NCBI RefSeq assembly: GCF_021018805.1
Contig: NW_026960613.1
Coordinates: 1,240,001 to 1,304,000 of the forward strand
DNA length: 64,000 bases
Source of the DNA: Prinia subflava
Lineage: Eukaryota; Chordata; Aves; Passeriformes; Cisticolidae
Direction: 5' to 3'
The position numbers were made by a program, and so were the translations under genes. Positions within the stretch are counted from its first letter, which is position 1. The number at the start of each line of letters is the position of its first letter. The notes beneath the pieces were generated by a model. The model saw nothing but the letters and a program-made list of their open reading frames with translations, did no database searches and had not been told where the DNA came from. Positions 1 through 13,553 of this stretch are shown piece by piece.

Positions 1-819
1 TCTTCTATACAATTCCTTCATGCAGCCTAACATTTGCTTTGTGTTTGCAAGTACAGAATTATTTCAGATGATCACTGTAGGTGCTTCGCTTGTTTGGCTC
101 CAAATTTCTTCTGCCACTTCATATATCAATTGACCTAATTTAGTTTACTTCTTCAGAAGTATTCAATCATCTTTAATGTTGACCATAAAATAATTCTGCA
201 TTTCCTAAAAAAACCCCACCCATAAAATGTATTCCTTTTCCTATAGACTGGTAAAACAGCTACTTCCAACATTTATAGCGTTCAAAGATACCAGGGATTC
301 TTGATTCCCATTATTCTTCAATCATCACTTATGTCATCTATGATTATCTGTCGTCTACCTTTGAAAGAAATTCTGGCCACAACAGTACTCTCAAGAAACC
401 AAAAGAATATATACTAAAATCACAGTTAAGCATGTATTTGTCACTGAAAAATGAATATATGTTATACTATTATTTTGGTTACATGTGACATAAGTCTGTC
501 AAATTTGAACTGTAAGAGTTAAGACAATACAAATGCTGAATTGTTGACACTTTTACTTGAATGTGATCAGAAAGTAATACCTAGCAAAACATCTGCCAAT
601 TGCCTAAACACCATTTTGATCTTTGTGTATATAGATATCACAACAGACTGGAAGTCATTCCTGTTGGTTTAACAAAGGTACTGTATAACTCCAAGAAAAA
701 GAAAGCACATGCAGGATTTACTATTGTTGAAAGGAAAGTTCCAAAATATATCATAATTTTGCAATAAAGAGGCAACCTCTCCCCTTCTTCCCCCCTCCCC
801 CGTATCTATATAGCTTCAC
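1..819. other. RASA1 intron 13, partial
   Basis: AT-rich intron with no recognisable exon, repeat or RNA gene. The pyrimidine-rich stretch of Cs and Ts near 779-800 is purine-rich in the gene's own direction and lies just inside the exon 13 donor. Confidence 0.7.
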
Positions 820-897
820 CTGACGCAGACGTTTATTTGATGTCCCTGGACTGTTTTTCCTTAAACTGCAAAACATCTGCAGAGCCTTCATCCAGTC
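820..897 (-). CDS. RASA1: RASA1 exon 13 (PH C-terminal helix and linker to C2)
   Basis: The acceptor ATCTTTTAG is followed by DWMKALQMFCSLRKN and SPGTSNKRLRQ, ending CAG|GTGAAG. DWMKAL carries the invariant PH-helix tryptophan, and the rest is the linker to the C2 domain. 78 nt, phase 0 to 0. This is the last RASA1 exon in the window. I found no C2 or GAP exon between 1 and 819, so those exons lie off the left edge. Confidence 0.95.
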
Positions 898-3014
898 CTA
901 AAAGATAAAGGCACAAAATAGTGTAACAAAAAGTCAGATACAGCTTCTTGCAATAGAACTGACATAGCAAAAAATATCTGAAGTTGTTTCTTTAGCTTAA
1001 AAAGAACCAACTTGCATACAACTCAGAGTATGAAACTTTGAATAGTAAAATTCATATATTTCTCAGTAAATCTAAAAAGATATTTGCAAATTTGAGTTTC
1101 TCCTTTTAGAAATATCAAGCATTACTAATGGATATACAGTGTGACCTTTATCAATTTTCCAGATTAGTCATAATTAAAGAAAAAAGGGTACATAAAATGA
1201 AGCAAGACTTGATAGCTTCTGAGAAAATAACAGATAAGTCAAACTGTTCTGATCATTTTCTCTTCTATTTTTATATGCAATTGTATTTACTCTATGTGCT
1301 TCAAACAAAAAACAAAGCAGTATTAACAGAAAAACACTGAAAATTATAACCTTCACCCCCATTCTCTCTGCTCACAATTACATAAAGCAGAGTAGATACT
1401 TGGGAAGGAGGAAGATATGCTATAGCCTCATTTCCCATGCTTTCACATCCCATACCATCAAATTTTCTAAGTTCTCATGAAGCACAAAGTTTAGGCTTTG
1501 ACTAACATTCATAAAGGTGTAGGTCAAAGATCTGCTAGCTACTCTCAAAGTGCAATTTAATAATTTTTAAAATACAGGTACATTCAATATTCCAGCTATT
1601 CTCAAGTAAACCACTTTGGGAGTGAAGTTTAAGCTTTCCAAACCTTCGACAAAACGAGGAACTGTCAACTATGCATCAAAATTTTTATTAGCTTGCTTTC
1701 TTATTCAAATAAGAAAAAGCAAATAAAGAACCATAGAACTTACTAAACACTCTAAATATTTCCTAGATACAGTCATCTTTATTCTCCCTTTTAACGGGAA
1801 AATCTATCCCCTTAAACATAACAGTTTACAGCAGCAAGTATGAACAGTGCACCATAGTATGCACAATGACACTAGCTATGTCATGAGGCTAACATATGTC
1901 GTGTATATGTGGCTGACACTACATTATATTTCATTCACTTAATGGTTTGTACAAACCTCAGACAACAAGCAATCCATTAGACAGCTGCTTTGATATTTAC
2001 CACATTATATGAAAACCATCAAATTTTCCTTAGTATGACAACATAACTATTCTTCTGTGAAATGTTACAAAGTACAGACAGCTGTAACTTCTGAGAACAC
2101 AAGCATCAGTAAAACATCTGACTTACCTGAACCAGAATCATTTTATAAAAGAAATCCCAGTATTCTGTATAAATGCAGTGAACATCTTAAGTGTTAAGCA
2201 AATCTAAATCAAAAGCAGATTATACCAAATGTTCAGAAAACAGGACAGGATATCCTGCATGTCCTGACACGATCTTCTTCCTACTACATATTCTTAAATA
2301 AAATCAAATGCATAGCTTGACTTCTGACACAAAATGTCTGTTTCAGAGCTCTGGAATACCAAAACAACTTGATGAATAAGAACAGTCACATCTCCCATAT
2401 GCTCTCCTATTAGTGAGTGACTTTTAGAGAATTAAACTCTATTCCTACATTTCTTAATCAGCAAACATTAACTGTTAGAGCTAATAACTAAATGATACAA
2501 GTGTAAAACAAAAAATCATTTATTTTGTGCAAGATCAGGGCCTAACACAGGACAAATAACTGTAAATGGCTAGACAGATTTTGATTGGTGGGGATACCTG
2601 CATTAGCATTTTAGTTCTTATCAGGAATGTGTTCTTGAAGCAAAACTCCCACTTACCATGCTCTGGTTCGTTAGTTGGAAGAGTGTTGGAAAGTGAACTT
2701 TTTTTTTGCACTGAACTACCCCAAAATATATTCTCCAGAAATATCTAATGGAAACTAATGGAAGTTCAGTCCATGGGACCAGACTAGAACTTCTCCAAAG
2801 TAGAATCCCTAAAGCATAGGTAATGTAGGTGCTGGATCATCATCGCCACCTATATCCTTTACAGATCTGCCATTATTGCATGGCAATATTTGCTAATGTA
2901 GACATAGTCACCATACATTGTACACTTGCTTTCTATTAGGGAAGGATAATATCATTAAACACTAGAAAACAAAAAATTGCTTTTATAATTATATTTACCA
3001 ACAAAAGCTCTCAC

Positions 3015-3102
3015 CTGCACTTGTTCTTGAGTTTCTCCTGCAAAGTAAAAGATGTAATGGTCTTCACTGAAGTGCTGAACTACTATCTGAAAACAGTTTG
3101 GC
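3015..3102 (-). CDS. RASA1: RASA1 exon 12 (PH domain, late strands)
   Basis: The acceptor ATTTTAAG is followed by G completing Arg, then PNCFQIVVQHFSEDHYIFYF and AGETQEQVQ, ending CAG|GTGAGA in phase 0. This is the penultimate part of the PH domain. The end of the exon appears shifted by one residue against the vertebrate protein I recall (EQVQ-DW here, EQAE-DW there). The reading frame is intact. Confidence 0.95.
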
Positions 3103-5371
3103 CTTAAAATCAAACAAAACAAAAATGTTGGAAAAAAAACCCAACAAGAAATGTCTCTACACACTTCAAAAGTGCATTTTGGTTGGAATGAATGATGCAA
3201 TTTCAAAACTGCACTGTAGTTCAATTAGTTTGTTTCAGAATATTTAAGAAATTTGGAACAATTCGTGTTGCATATACATGTACACTGACACTTGAGGCAA
3301 AATGCATCCAATAGCATTAACAAGTCTTTTATGAGGACTATTCACCACAAACATTTTAAGTGATGCACAGGTTCAGCATTACATCCCAAGCACTTAATCA
3401 TGCCTTATGGATTTGTTGTTTCAGGAGTTCAGGAAACTATATTAACATAAGGAATTCTTTATCTGAATGTGTTCCACAGCTCTCACAACCAATAAAATGT
3501 GTACTGGATCATGATCAAATATGCGTCATAGAAACTTTTAAAGCTCTAAATGTGAGTATAACATCTTCTCCATTTTATGTATGTACACTCATTTGTCAAG
3601 AAATATCAAAAATATTTTGTACTGTTACACTAAAAGTTGCACACTACAAGTACACTGAGTCTTCCACATTACCTTCAAGGTAATTTGGCTCTCCCAAACA
3701 CAGAATCACATGAAAGATCTTACTTCACTTGCATGATATTTCAGTCTTCCCTTCTCCCCATCCATTGTTTACGTAAATACTGGCATGGCATTTTCTGGCC
3801 ATGCACACAGGAGGATTGAGGAGGGGGGCAAAAAATAGCTGGGTCAGGAGCTACTTAAATTATTGTTAGACATGCAAAGCTACAGCTCTCACTGTACTTC
3901 TGAGAAAAGGGGAAAGATATTTTAAGTAGGTGGTAAAAATAAGAGGAATTTTGTCTCAAGTACAGTTCTTCATCAACAGCTTTCTCAAGCGGGTGCAACC
4001 ATACATCTCCTTCTATCCACACTTTCAGTGTTACTTATGATCTGAATATATTTTAACCCACAGTACATAATTTCTTAGAAGCTGCTCAACAGTCACCAGT
4101 AACCAAAACACTCCTTGTTTACAGTCTCCACCAAAGTTTCATGTATAATTGATAACTTTCATGAGGAATATTTCAGTATTTTTTTAAATGGTACCCTTAT
4201 ATCTATGGCTCCTCATTGCAATAGTTGTGCAGATCTTTCAAAATGATTGTGAAATGTATAAAAATCAGATGCTACAAGAACACCAGATCTTTGCAGCTTA
4301 AGAAGTGCCACTAATTTTAAACATCTATCTTCACATTATCTGTGAAAAGATTAAGTTGATTAAATATTCTCAATAAATATTAAGATGCATGGAATAACCA
4401 GAGCTGCTGTTTAATGTGTTTTTCTATCTGTTACGAAAAAATAACATTTGCAGGAGTAAATGCATCTTTTTCTTCTATATTGCACAGGATTGCATATTTT
4501 TTTTATAATTAACAATGAAAAAAGTGTGATCTCTTTCATCTTATTTACCAATGATATCAGAAAGTGGTTTGATTCCGAATGTCTTTGCCAATAATCAAAT
4601 CACTTGCAGTTGACATATTTAGTACAGTAAATGAAACTGAAAATGCTGTCTTGCAAAAATAATTTTTAAAATGTTTTCTTATATGAACTAACTTGTTCCT
4701 CTAACATTGGTTGGTCTAATCTGATTCTTATTTATTCCTAAATAGAAAAGCACTGACACATTATCTACCTTATTTAGCTTTCTAATACCTATCAACAAAA
4801 GAATGTAGCTCTTTTGGAACTGACAAAATTCTTGATCTTATCAATTCTTGGTTCAGTTGGATTAAAACACTCAATACAGTTGCTTCACAATCTTTTTAAT
4901 ACATGAAGAACAATTTGTACACAATATTGAAAAATGACACTCAAAAGGCCAAATCATTATCACATCATATTACGCGAGAAAAATCTGAAATTCCAAAATT
5001 TGTTACTAGAAGCTGTTTATAAACAGTTCCTAGCAATCAAATTGCCATGGCTTAAGTTTCCATTAAACAGTTAAATTTGTTTACATATGCTCTATCAATC
5101 TACACCAACTACGGAATAAAATGCAATATGAAACAAGAGTCACAATACTTTCATTTCACAATCAGCAAAAGCTAAAAAAACCACAGAAAACAACAACCAA
5201 CCAAAAAAAACCCCACAGGTGGACAGTAACCAGGGCTCAGGTGTCAAACCCAAATTTATTGTGCCAGGTCAACTTGCTCATTAGTGACAAATTGTTTGTA
5301 TCTTGTATATGTCTCAAACTAGTAGTTAGCTGTCCTGCTGTATGTACAAGAATTAAAAGCCAGAGCCCTAC

Positions 5372-5528
5372 CTGCCAAATAAACTGTCATGTACTCCATA
5401 GACCGAACAAACACTAAGGTCTATTAATCCTTTAGGTTTTGTGGCTCGTTTTTCACTTTCAAAATAAATAAGCTGGGCATCATTTCCCTCCAATATAAAG
5501 TACAAGTTTTTCCATCTCTTTCCTTTAC
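5372..5528 (-). CDS. RASA1: RASA1 exon 11 (PH domain core)
   Basis: The acceptor CTTACAG is followed by KGKRWKNLYFILEGNDAQL, then IYFESEKRATKPKGLIDLS and VCSVYGVHDSLFG, ending AG|GTAGGG with Arg split. These are the central beta strands of the PH domain, which contacts membrane phosphoinositides and modulates the catalytic half. The 157 nt are open. The change to Gly in SVYGVHD is non-conservative relative to the sequence I recall (SVYVVHD). Confidence 0.96.
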
Positions 5529-6470
5529 CTGTAAGGAAAGCACAATATTGTTTTAAAGAAAATGTAAATTCTGTAAATAAAGAAAAAAGAGAGCAGTAAG
5601 GTTTTTGTCAAAATACAGACAGAAGAACGATGTACACAGAAGAACAAGGTACAGGTAATTATGTTTAAGCAATAATATCAGTATACATACTCAATTTTTT
5701 CAGCATGTAGCTAAAACTAGACCCTCTTCAGAGATTAAAGTACAATTTTAGATGGTTCACTAAACATTTTCATTAACGCCAACAGGATTAAACAAGTGTG
5801 TGTGAGCTCCGTTCATATCAGTGAGAAGAGTACGTCTATACAGTTTTCAAATAATGTATGATGCTGTAAGCAATCTAATTTATTATTGCTATTTTAAGTA
5901 AGAGAGTTCTCTTTACAGGAGAAAATTATTCATAAACTCTTTCCAACTAATCAGCCTAACAAGTTGCATCACAGTATCTTAAATCAAAATGACAAAAAAC
6001 AAGAAATGGGAATACAGTATATGCAAATCTGGATCAGAACCACACCCTAAATACACACATATATAAAAAATTTGACCATTTCAAAATTTAAAAAAAAAAG
6101 AAGAAAAAAAGCATTAAAAAATGTTAATACCCGGAGATTTATATGTCAAGGTTTGTTGGAAGACAAATTAGATGTACCAGTAAAATGTGGATTTAGCCAC
6201 TGACTAAAAAAAAAATAAATCACTCATTTAATGTCCACTGAATAAAACTGATAAGGTTCTAAACTTATTCATACATAAAGCACAGTACATTTTGGAAAAA
6301 CATTTAGCCTTAATTTTCAACTTTATCATCACAGATCCACCACTATCCTTCATAAACAACTTTTTGCTCACTTCAGTTTTGCCTCCACTAGTACCACTAC
6401 TACACAAAATTTGCATACATATCTGCATTTTTTAGAAAAAAAAAAATTTATAAAATCAAACAGAACTCAC

Positions 6471-6591
6471 TCTTTTTTAGAAGATATCCTTTTTTGACAA
6501 TATTTTTATAAAAAGCATCCTTTGTTTTGCGACGAATTGTATTGTAGATTTCTTTTCCATCGACTGTATCATTAAACACTTGTTCTTGATG
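6471..6591 (-). CDS. RASA1: RASA1 exon 10 (SH2-PH linker and PH start)
   Basis: The acceptor TTTACCAG is followed by HQEQVFNDTVDGKEIYNTI and RRKTKDAFYKNIVKKGYLLKK, with a single A left before the GTGAGT donor. It links the second SH2 to the PH domain, and IVKKGYLLKK is the first PH strand. The split codon gives Ser where I recall Gly (KKSKGKRW across the junction). 121 nt, phase 0 to phase 1. Confidence 0.95.
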
Positions 6592-8929
6592 CTGGTAAAC
6601 AAGGAAGAAAACATTTTTTAAGCTCAGAAATCACTGTGAAACAATTGCATACTATGCAGCTGCAACCAAACCTTTACTAAATGCTACCAATTCTTTATTC
6701 TCTCATGCATCTTAACAAATCAATATAATTTTATACAATACATTTGGCAGAAATGTAATATAACTATTTCTTGTGGAATGATTAGGCCACAATTATAATA
6801 TGAGAAGAAAAACGAAGTTTAAATACTAACCAATTTTCAAAAAGTAACATCTGTCTTCATGGTTTTTAATACTAAATAGCTTTCAGCGATTTATGCAAAA
6901 TTTACACAAATCTTTAAAGGTTATTTAGCTTCTGTCTTCTACCACAGATTTTGGGACTGAGTAATTGAGGATAAACTCTGAACCAACAAGAATGGTATGG
7001 ATCACAATAAAAACTGAATTATTAACACACAGCTAATGCACAGTTCCTCAATAATATTATTAGTGCTCATATCCTAAATGACTATCATTCTAACAAAAAG
7101 CAACAGGAGAAAGTAGAAACAGGACATCGAAAAAGGATACATTTGCATATAAAATGAAGATCTAGAAATGTAGTTACCCAGCTAGAAAGGCCAAAAGCCA
7201 AGCCAAGTTTGACCTTACCAAGTCATCTGATCAGCAAAAGTTCTTTAGCCATAAGAAAACATGAAAAGCAAGACTATCAAGCAGTGAGAACAGTATAAAG
7301 ATGAAGTGATATGCACTAGCTCCATACAAAATACTTGACTTTTCTCTCTTCTGTTCCATAAGAATCATGGTTTTAAACAACATGACAAAGGCAAGATGAA
7401 AAACATTTCAGTAATAGGAATTACAGGGCTGACAATAGAAGCAATATCCAAGTTTTTACTAACTCAATAAAATCTCCATAATATATCTATGAAAGAAATA
7501 ACATACAAAACAACACATCTAGTGAAAAATGTTTTAAAGTAAATTTCAAAATTAGAAGCAGAAAGTCTATTAGATTGAAGCATGCAAGACTTGATTTTTT
7601 TTTCCTTCACAAATAGCATGACAGTATGTGGTAATTACACCACCAATATCTTTTTTTAACAAAGGAAAGTCACAAATATATCTTAATAACTTAAAATAAT
7701 TTGATGCAGTCTCACGTGGAAAATTAGTCAACACAGAGAAAGTTATTTATACAGGAACCATAACTGGATAGACAAAGTGCCAAAAGGAAGATGACCGTCA
7801 TAATCTAAAAAGAATGATGGAGAACAAGGAAAGTTATTGGGTGAAGCTTTTCAAGGATCAGTCTCTGAATTCCAGTTTCCTCACATTTGTCTCAAACACA
7901 TTAAAGAGCATGAGTTAATAGTAGCAGAAAACTGGGAAGCATTGATGACAAGCCAATCAGTAAAAAAAAACCCCAACAAACAGACTAATAAGGTATAAGT
8001 CTAATAATACAAGATAAAATTTGCTTTTGTTGATACTTACCAATAGTAAACTATATAATACAATGTGGGTACAGTAATGACACAGATAACGTTCTAGGAT
8101 ATGACACAGATAACCTGCAATCTAGTAAACACTCTCACAGAAAAAAGGAATTACTAATGACATTGTATTCTCAGCTGTTCTGGTCCATTACATTCAAGAA
8201 ACACAAACTCATACTGGAATCGGTAGTAGTAGGGCAACTACAAGAATCTTATGAAGAGACAAAAACCAGATTCTGGTATGCTCATCTTAGTGAGCTGACT
8301 AAAGAATGATACAAGAAATGCCCTTGAATGAATATAATAGATCTAACAAAGGGGTAACTATTTAGGTTAGAAATTAAAACCAAATTTCTAACCATCAAAA
8401 CATGAAAGTTGAAGAATAGATAGGGAGAAAGGAAAAAAATATACTTTTGAACCAGTTATAACTTTATGAAAAACTAGACAATATAGTTTGTTTATTATCA
8501 GTGGTCTCTTAGGATGAATTTATGCTACAGGGCAACAATGTTCTTGAACACATCCTGTAATCCCAGTCCCTTGATCATCTCTGAAGCTTTTCTGTTCATA
8601 CAGATCTTCTCTGAGGGAAGAAAGATACTAGACACAGAAGAATAGAGAGCAGCCTAGTTCAGGGACCAGAGTTAGGGGCACAAGATGGAGCATTTACACC
8701 CCATAGCACAGACAAAGCTTATCATAACTTCTGTTTACTACAAGCCAATAGATAAACAAATGCATATGAAAATAAAATAAAAGAAACACACAAACTCAAA
8801 ACAAAAATTCAGGAGATGATGCTGTTTAACTACAATGGATACCTCTGCAGTAATTCAGTTCCTATATTATAAATATTTGAGTATTAAGTCAATACCTTCA
8901 ATAACAAGCACTCAGAGATGAAGTTTTAC

Positions 8930-9008
8930 CTGCATTGGAACAGGATCTTTAAGGTAATATCCTTCAACAATCTGTTCTTTTCTATAATGTTCAATGATCT
9001 CTGCAATA
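8930..9008 (-). CDS. RASA1: RASA1 exon 9 (C-terminal SH2 end)
   Basis: The acceptor TTGAACAG is followed by T completing Ser, then IAEIIEHYRKEQIVEGYYL and KDPVPMQ, ending CAG|GTAAAA. This is the last helix and strand of the C-SH2 domain. IAEIIEHY and KDPVP differ at a few positions from the vertebrate sequence I recall (IGDIIDHY, KEPVP). The changes are conservative, but there are several in one short exon. Confidence 0.95.
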
Positions 9009-9238
9009 CTGTTCAAATAAGAAAAATAATATTTAAAATGTTAAATCAATTAGTTTTTCCTCTGAGAGACATGCAATCACACATTTCCTCACAAATTTAT
9101 AATAAAAATCAAGTGTTAAACATCATAATCTCATTTGCAGCAATGACAATCTACTAATACATTAAAGTCAAGAAAATTCACAGAACTGTATTTATTCTAA
9201 ACTTCACAGAATATTTTCTATCAGTTGTTGAAAATGGA

Positions 9239-9811
9239 TGTATTGAGTATGTCTGGGATGGAGTTCTTTTCCCACAGAAGTCCTCACAGTGTTTTGCTCC
9301 ATATTTTTAGCTAAAAAGGGTTGATAAACAACCAATTTTGGTTACTGCTGAGCAGTGCTCCCACAGCATCAAGGCTGTCTCTCCAACCCCATTCCTCAAA
9401 AGCCAGTACGCTGGGGGTGGGCAAGAGCTTGGGAGGGGACATAACGAGGAGAACTGACCCAACCTGACCAAAGGGATATCCCATACTGTATGACGTGCTC
9501 AGCAATAAAAGCTAAGAGAAGGGGGGGAGGGCATTCATTATTAAGGCATTTGTCTTCCAAAGCAACCACTATGCATACTGAGGCCCTACTTCTCAGCAAG
9601 TATCTGAACATCACTTGCTCATGGGAAGGAGAAAAAAAATCTTTTTTTTCTTTTGCTTCCCTGTGCAGCCTTTACCTTTTTTTGTTAAACTGTCTTTTTC
9701 TTGACCCACAAGTTTTTCTCCTTGTTTTTCTCCCAGTCCCACTGAGGGGGCTGGGGGGCAAGAAGGGGTCTTGGTGGGCACATGGCAACCAGACATGGTC
9801 AACCCACCACA
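9239..9811 (+). mobile_element. Solo LTR, avian ERVL-type
   Basis: A 573-bp segment with TG...CA ends (TGTATTGAGTATGTCTGGGA to AACCCACCACA). Internal marks are those of a common bird LTR: ACTGACCCAACCTGACCAAAG, then an AATAAA poly(A) signal at about 9506, and a T-rich R/U5 ending before ACCCACAAG. No internal retroviral sequence adjoins it, so it is a solo LTR in intron 8, antisense to RASA1. Target duplication is not clear (ATGGA on the left, ATGCC on the right). Confidence 0.7.
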
Positions 9812-11339
9812 ATGCCAGATGAGTACACTACCTTCTCCACATTCAAGTAACATGCATTTCTCAGCTCTCCAATGAGGCTGAAAATTGCTATTTTTTTGGT
9901 AATAATTTTCAAAGTCCCAGAGTAACTAGGGAAGGGGAATGAAAGATATTTCAAACTGTGGAAATCAAGTTCTTTCTAGGAAGACAGGAATGGGAAATAA
10001 AAAAAGTTTTGTAACATGGATTATGCAGATAGTACTTCAAATCACTGAACCATAATGTTAAATTAAATACCCAGTCAGTAACATGTCTCTAGGGGTAAGC
10101 TTACATTCTAATTACCAAAGTCAGGTTTAAATTCTGTTTTGAAAGATCAGGAAACAAGTAGTGACAGACACAATCTAAAATTCAATATATCTTTGCATTG
10201 CTCTTATTTTTGCAGTTATTGAAAGTTACATTGTAATAAAGAGAAGTTAACATCAACACAGACAAAACATTCATCTATGAAATATTAACCTGAAGATAGA
10301 GGTAATTCAGAAGAGAACAAAAATATACGTTATGTGTTTTCTCATTTCATATAGACTGCTAGCTGTGTGTGCAAATGTAATCAAAAAAGTACACATAATA
10401 GCTCTTTGTCCTGTTACAATTGGATAAAAATTTATAGAAAGGAAAAATATAGGATACTATAAAAATGATCATAAAAACAATTATAAAATACATGTAACTA
10501 AAACAGTAGAAAGAAATCTATTTGCTTTTCCTCGATTTCATTCTTCTAAAGCTATGAACTAGTGTATACGCATTAAGCTAAAAATGTTCACAGGAAGATT
10601 AGTTATTTTTTCAAGGTTGTAATGACTTGAATTTCTCAATATTACTAAAACCCAAATAAATTTAAATTTTTATTGATATGCAACATGCATATGCCATTTT
10701 CACCATGAAAATTTAAGCTTTACTACACTGCATAAAAGAATCACTCACTGTATTTTGCATGTTGAACAGCTATTGCCAACATGAGGGCAATCAGTAATAA
10801 AGTAGTTTTATACAATTTCTTTAGCCCTCTTCTCCCCCACACAAACTCAACTCAGATGATCATTATCTATTGTTTTACCACTGAAGCAGTCCAAATGACT
10901 GAACAAACCAAACATTACAAACAGAAAGATACTACATATAATCAAATACACTTGAGAATGAATTTGCAAGTCATCCAAGTTATCTAACATAAAATACAAA
11001 GCATGAGATGGAACAGACTACAAAAAGAATCAAGGTGACAGGAAAAAAGTATTTATAAAATTTTTCAGCATCTGACAGCAACAAAATCCTACTTACACAA
11101 AATACATCAAGGAAGGTATAAATAAGCATGAATTTAAAAAAACAAATGGTTAAACTTGGTTTGATATGGAGAAATAAATATAAGTCTCAATACTACACTA
11201 CAGTTACATTAGTAATTGTAAAATGTTTAGCATAGTTTATTAGGCTGCCCAGATCCTAGCTACTTGGATAATTTTAAAAGTATCTAATCATAATGAGTAG
11301 TATCAGTCTTTTAATACTTATTGGGTGAATTAAGAGTTA
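9812..11339. other. RASA1 intron 8, single-copy stretch
   Basis: AT-rich intron between the solo LTR and the ERV cluster. No gene, repeat or RNA recognised. Confidence 0.6.
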
Positions 11340-11850
11340 TTCCAACAGCTGATGATAAGGACATTAGAACAGAACAGCATTTTACTCCGATAAGGACAGT
11401 AGAACAGGACAGCACAGCCTTGGAGAAATAGATAAAGGATGTAACTTAAGCAAACAAAAGTCATGCAAAATGCAAGCAGGATGCCAGCTCAGCTCTGCAA
11501 GGCTGATAAAGCAGAAGTTATGCAAAACAACAATATCTTGCTTATTCAAAAGCAGGGCTCAAGGAACAGCCACCTGAAAAAGGACACCAGATGTTGAAGA
11601 CTACTGAAGAAGCATATAAGGACTTCTGATAAGGGGTATGACTGTATAAAAAAAAGCCAAGGAAGTGGGGATAGCTAATGAATATGTAATCAGTGTGTAT
11701 GATAAAAATTCTGTTTACCCAATGCTCAGTTCACTTGATTAGAGGAAGGATCCTCTGAGTGATCAGCATGCTGCAATAAAGAATGCCTACTTTCTAAAAC
11801 TCAGAACTGTGGTAGAAAGTTTTTATCTGGCTGATTTCAGTATAATTTTT
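11340..11850 (+). mobile_element. 5' LTR of class I ERV remnant (limits approximate)
   Basis: It precedes a retroviral gag start. It has a TATAAAA box near 11644 and an AATAAA signal near 11773, followed about 70 nt later by a T-run and TGGCAACTC at 11851, which may be the primer-binding region. Neither LTR end could be fixed to the base, because no target duplication or second LTR is available for comparison. Confidence 0.5.
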
Positions 11851-12153
11851 TGGCAACTCTATATGGGACACTCTGCCTGATCTCCCATGGATCTGAGGGG
11901 TCTTTGGATCTTCAAACTGGCACCCAGACTTTCTTGGAGAAGACCACAGACCTTTGGACAAGTCTGGGACACAAGTAAGATCCCATTCAATAATAAGGCA
12001 TTCTTTTGGGAATCCTGCCCATATAAGACGTGTGAATCTTCCAGCACAGTAGGTGGATTATTTGGTATTCTGGAATTCGGTATTTGACTTGGTTTTATCG
12101 ATTGATAATTGTCTTGTATTTGTATTACAACATTTTGGGTCTACTATTTGCAA

Positions 12154-13130
12154 ATGGGTAGTGGAATACTTAAAGGAGGCATTCTGAAAAAAATCCCCAC
12201 TTGGTTGCATTTTGCGACACTGAAGAATGACTGGCAGGCCCCTATGGGGAATAGTGACCAGGGAGAATTTGATTAAGTATTGTAATCAGTGGTGGCCATT
12301 GTACAAACTAGACTCTGGAGAAAAGTGGCCACAAAATGGAACCTTGAATACATTGTTCCACTTAATATTGTTTTTAAGATGAACAGAGATGGGATGAGGT
12401 TAGGTATGTTAATATGTTTTACACTTAGCAGAATCATCCAGAATGGCAGAAAGATTGTGGCTTGAATACAGCTTCCTCAGACCCTTTAGTCCTAGCTCTT
12501 CAAAAGGAGAATCAAGGAAAACAGTTAAAACATTACTCTATGTGCAGCATAGAATGAGTTTGTTCTAAACATCTCTCTAATAAGGAAGACGATTTAGATC
12601 TGATGATCAGTCCTAATTGCAGGCTGGATGGGGGAACAGATAATCAGGCTGCCAAGACTGATATTATGAGGGAAGTGGTGTGTAAAGAGGCAGATTTAGC
12701 ATGACTAGAGGAGAGGATCAAGAGGATAGGGAAAATGTCTCAAGGAGCAGAGGATTTTAGTCCAATTGCGGGGAAAACTAGAGCTAAACACAGAGATGTG
12801 ATAGTAGCTCCTCTCCATCAGGCTGTAGGTGCAGACAGTCCAATCACAGTACAAGTGCCATTTTCAAGTAACAGACCTTAATAATTGGAAGTCAATGGCT
12901 AGCACCTACCTTCAAATACTCGAAAAAACAAAAAAAGATTTTAAAAGTTGCAATTATAGAAGGCATTTTCAAAGGAATGGTGACCCCAGGGAAAAGAAGA
13001 GGGTTAGCTTGTGGACAACTTACCTAAAAGTCCCCGTGGGAGACTTGGTATTAATCAATGTACACACTGTAAGAAAAACGGGCATTGGAAAAAGGATTGT
13101 CTGCAGTTGAAACATAAAAGCCCTCCTCTC
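12154..13130 (+). pseudogene. Class I ERV gag remnant with one CCHC zinc knuckle
   Basis: An ATG at 12154 opens with MGSGILKGG, a glycine-2 start typical of myristoylated retroviral matrix. The frame then breaks repeatedly. At 13059-13100 a single nucleocapsid knuckle is legible (CTHCKKNGHWKKDC, spacing C-x2-C-x4-H-x4-C). One knuckle fits gammaretrovirus-like elements. Multiple stops and shifts between 12250 and 13040 make it non-functional. Confidence 0.65.
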
Positions 13131-13189
13131 GTTGTCATCACTGATGATGACTGAGGAGGACTGGAGGATTCATATCCACCAGAACCTCT

Positions 13190-13484
13190 GGTTACAGCTA
13201 AGCTGGGGAATGAGGAAGTAAATAAGGAGGTAGAATTTTTAGTAGATAAAGGAGCTAGCTACTCTGTGCTAAATACAGTAAAAGGAAACTTTAGTAATTA
13301 TTCTATAAGAATCATTGATGCAACAGGAAATCCTGAAACTGGGACATTTTTCAAAACCATTGATTTCAAATTAGAAAAGCAATGGATGACTCACCAGTTT
13401 TTGTATCTACCCAATTTGCCAAAGCCTCTCCTTGGGAGAGATTTACTGAAAAAATTAAATGCTGAAATCAAATTTAAAAATTGA
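13190..13484 (+). pseudogene. Class I ERV protease remnant, catalytic triplet altered
   Basis: It directly follows the nucleocapsid knuckle. The active-site region reads FLVDKGASYSVL, with Lys where retroviral aspartic proteases have Thr in D-T/S-G. It continues to PKPLLGRDLLKKLNA, the C-terminal flap-and-dimer region with the GRD motif. The latter half is open for 72 codons from 13266. The Lys change, together with the broken neighbours, marks it as inactive. Confidence 0.7.
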
Positions 13485-13553
13485 AAAATACAGGTTATTA
13501 TTCAAGACCCTCATTATAAGGAAGCCTCTATTTTTGTACTATAGTCTCCGAAA

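Larger units (their letters stand above)
898..8929. other. RASA1 introns 12, 11, 10 and 9 (single-copy)
   Basis: The stretches 898-3014, 3103-5371, 5529-6470 and 6592-8929 are AT-rich intron. No LTR ends, CR1 tails, coding exons or structured RNAs were found by reading both strands. A 14-nt direct repeat (ATGACACAGATAAC) lies near 8078 and 8100. Short open frames here are uninterrupted by chance and show no conserved motif. Confidence 0.65.

Noticed and set aside
9490..9853. Overlapping frames of 110 and 80 codons
   Set aside because: They lie within the solo LTR and its edge; LTR features explain the sequence.
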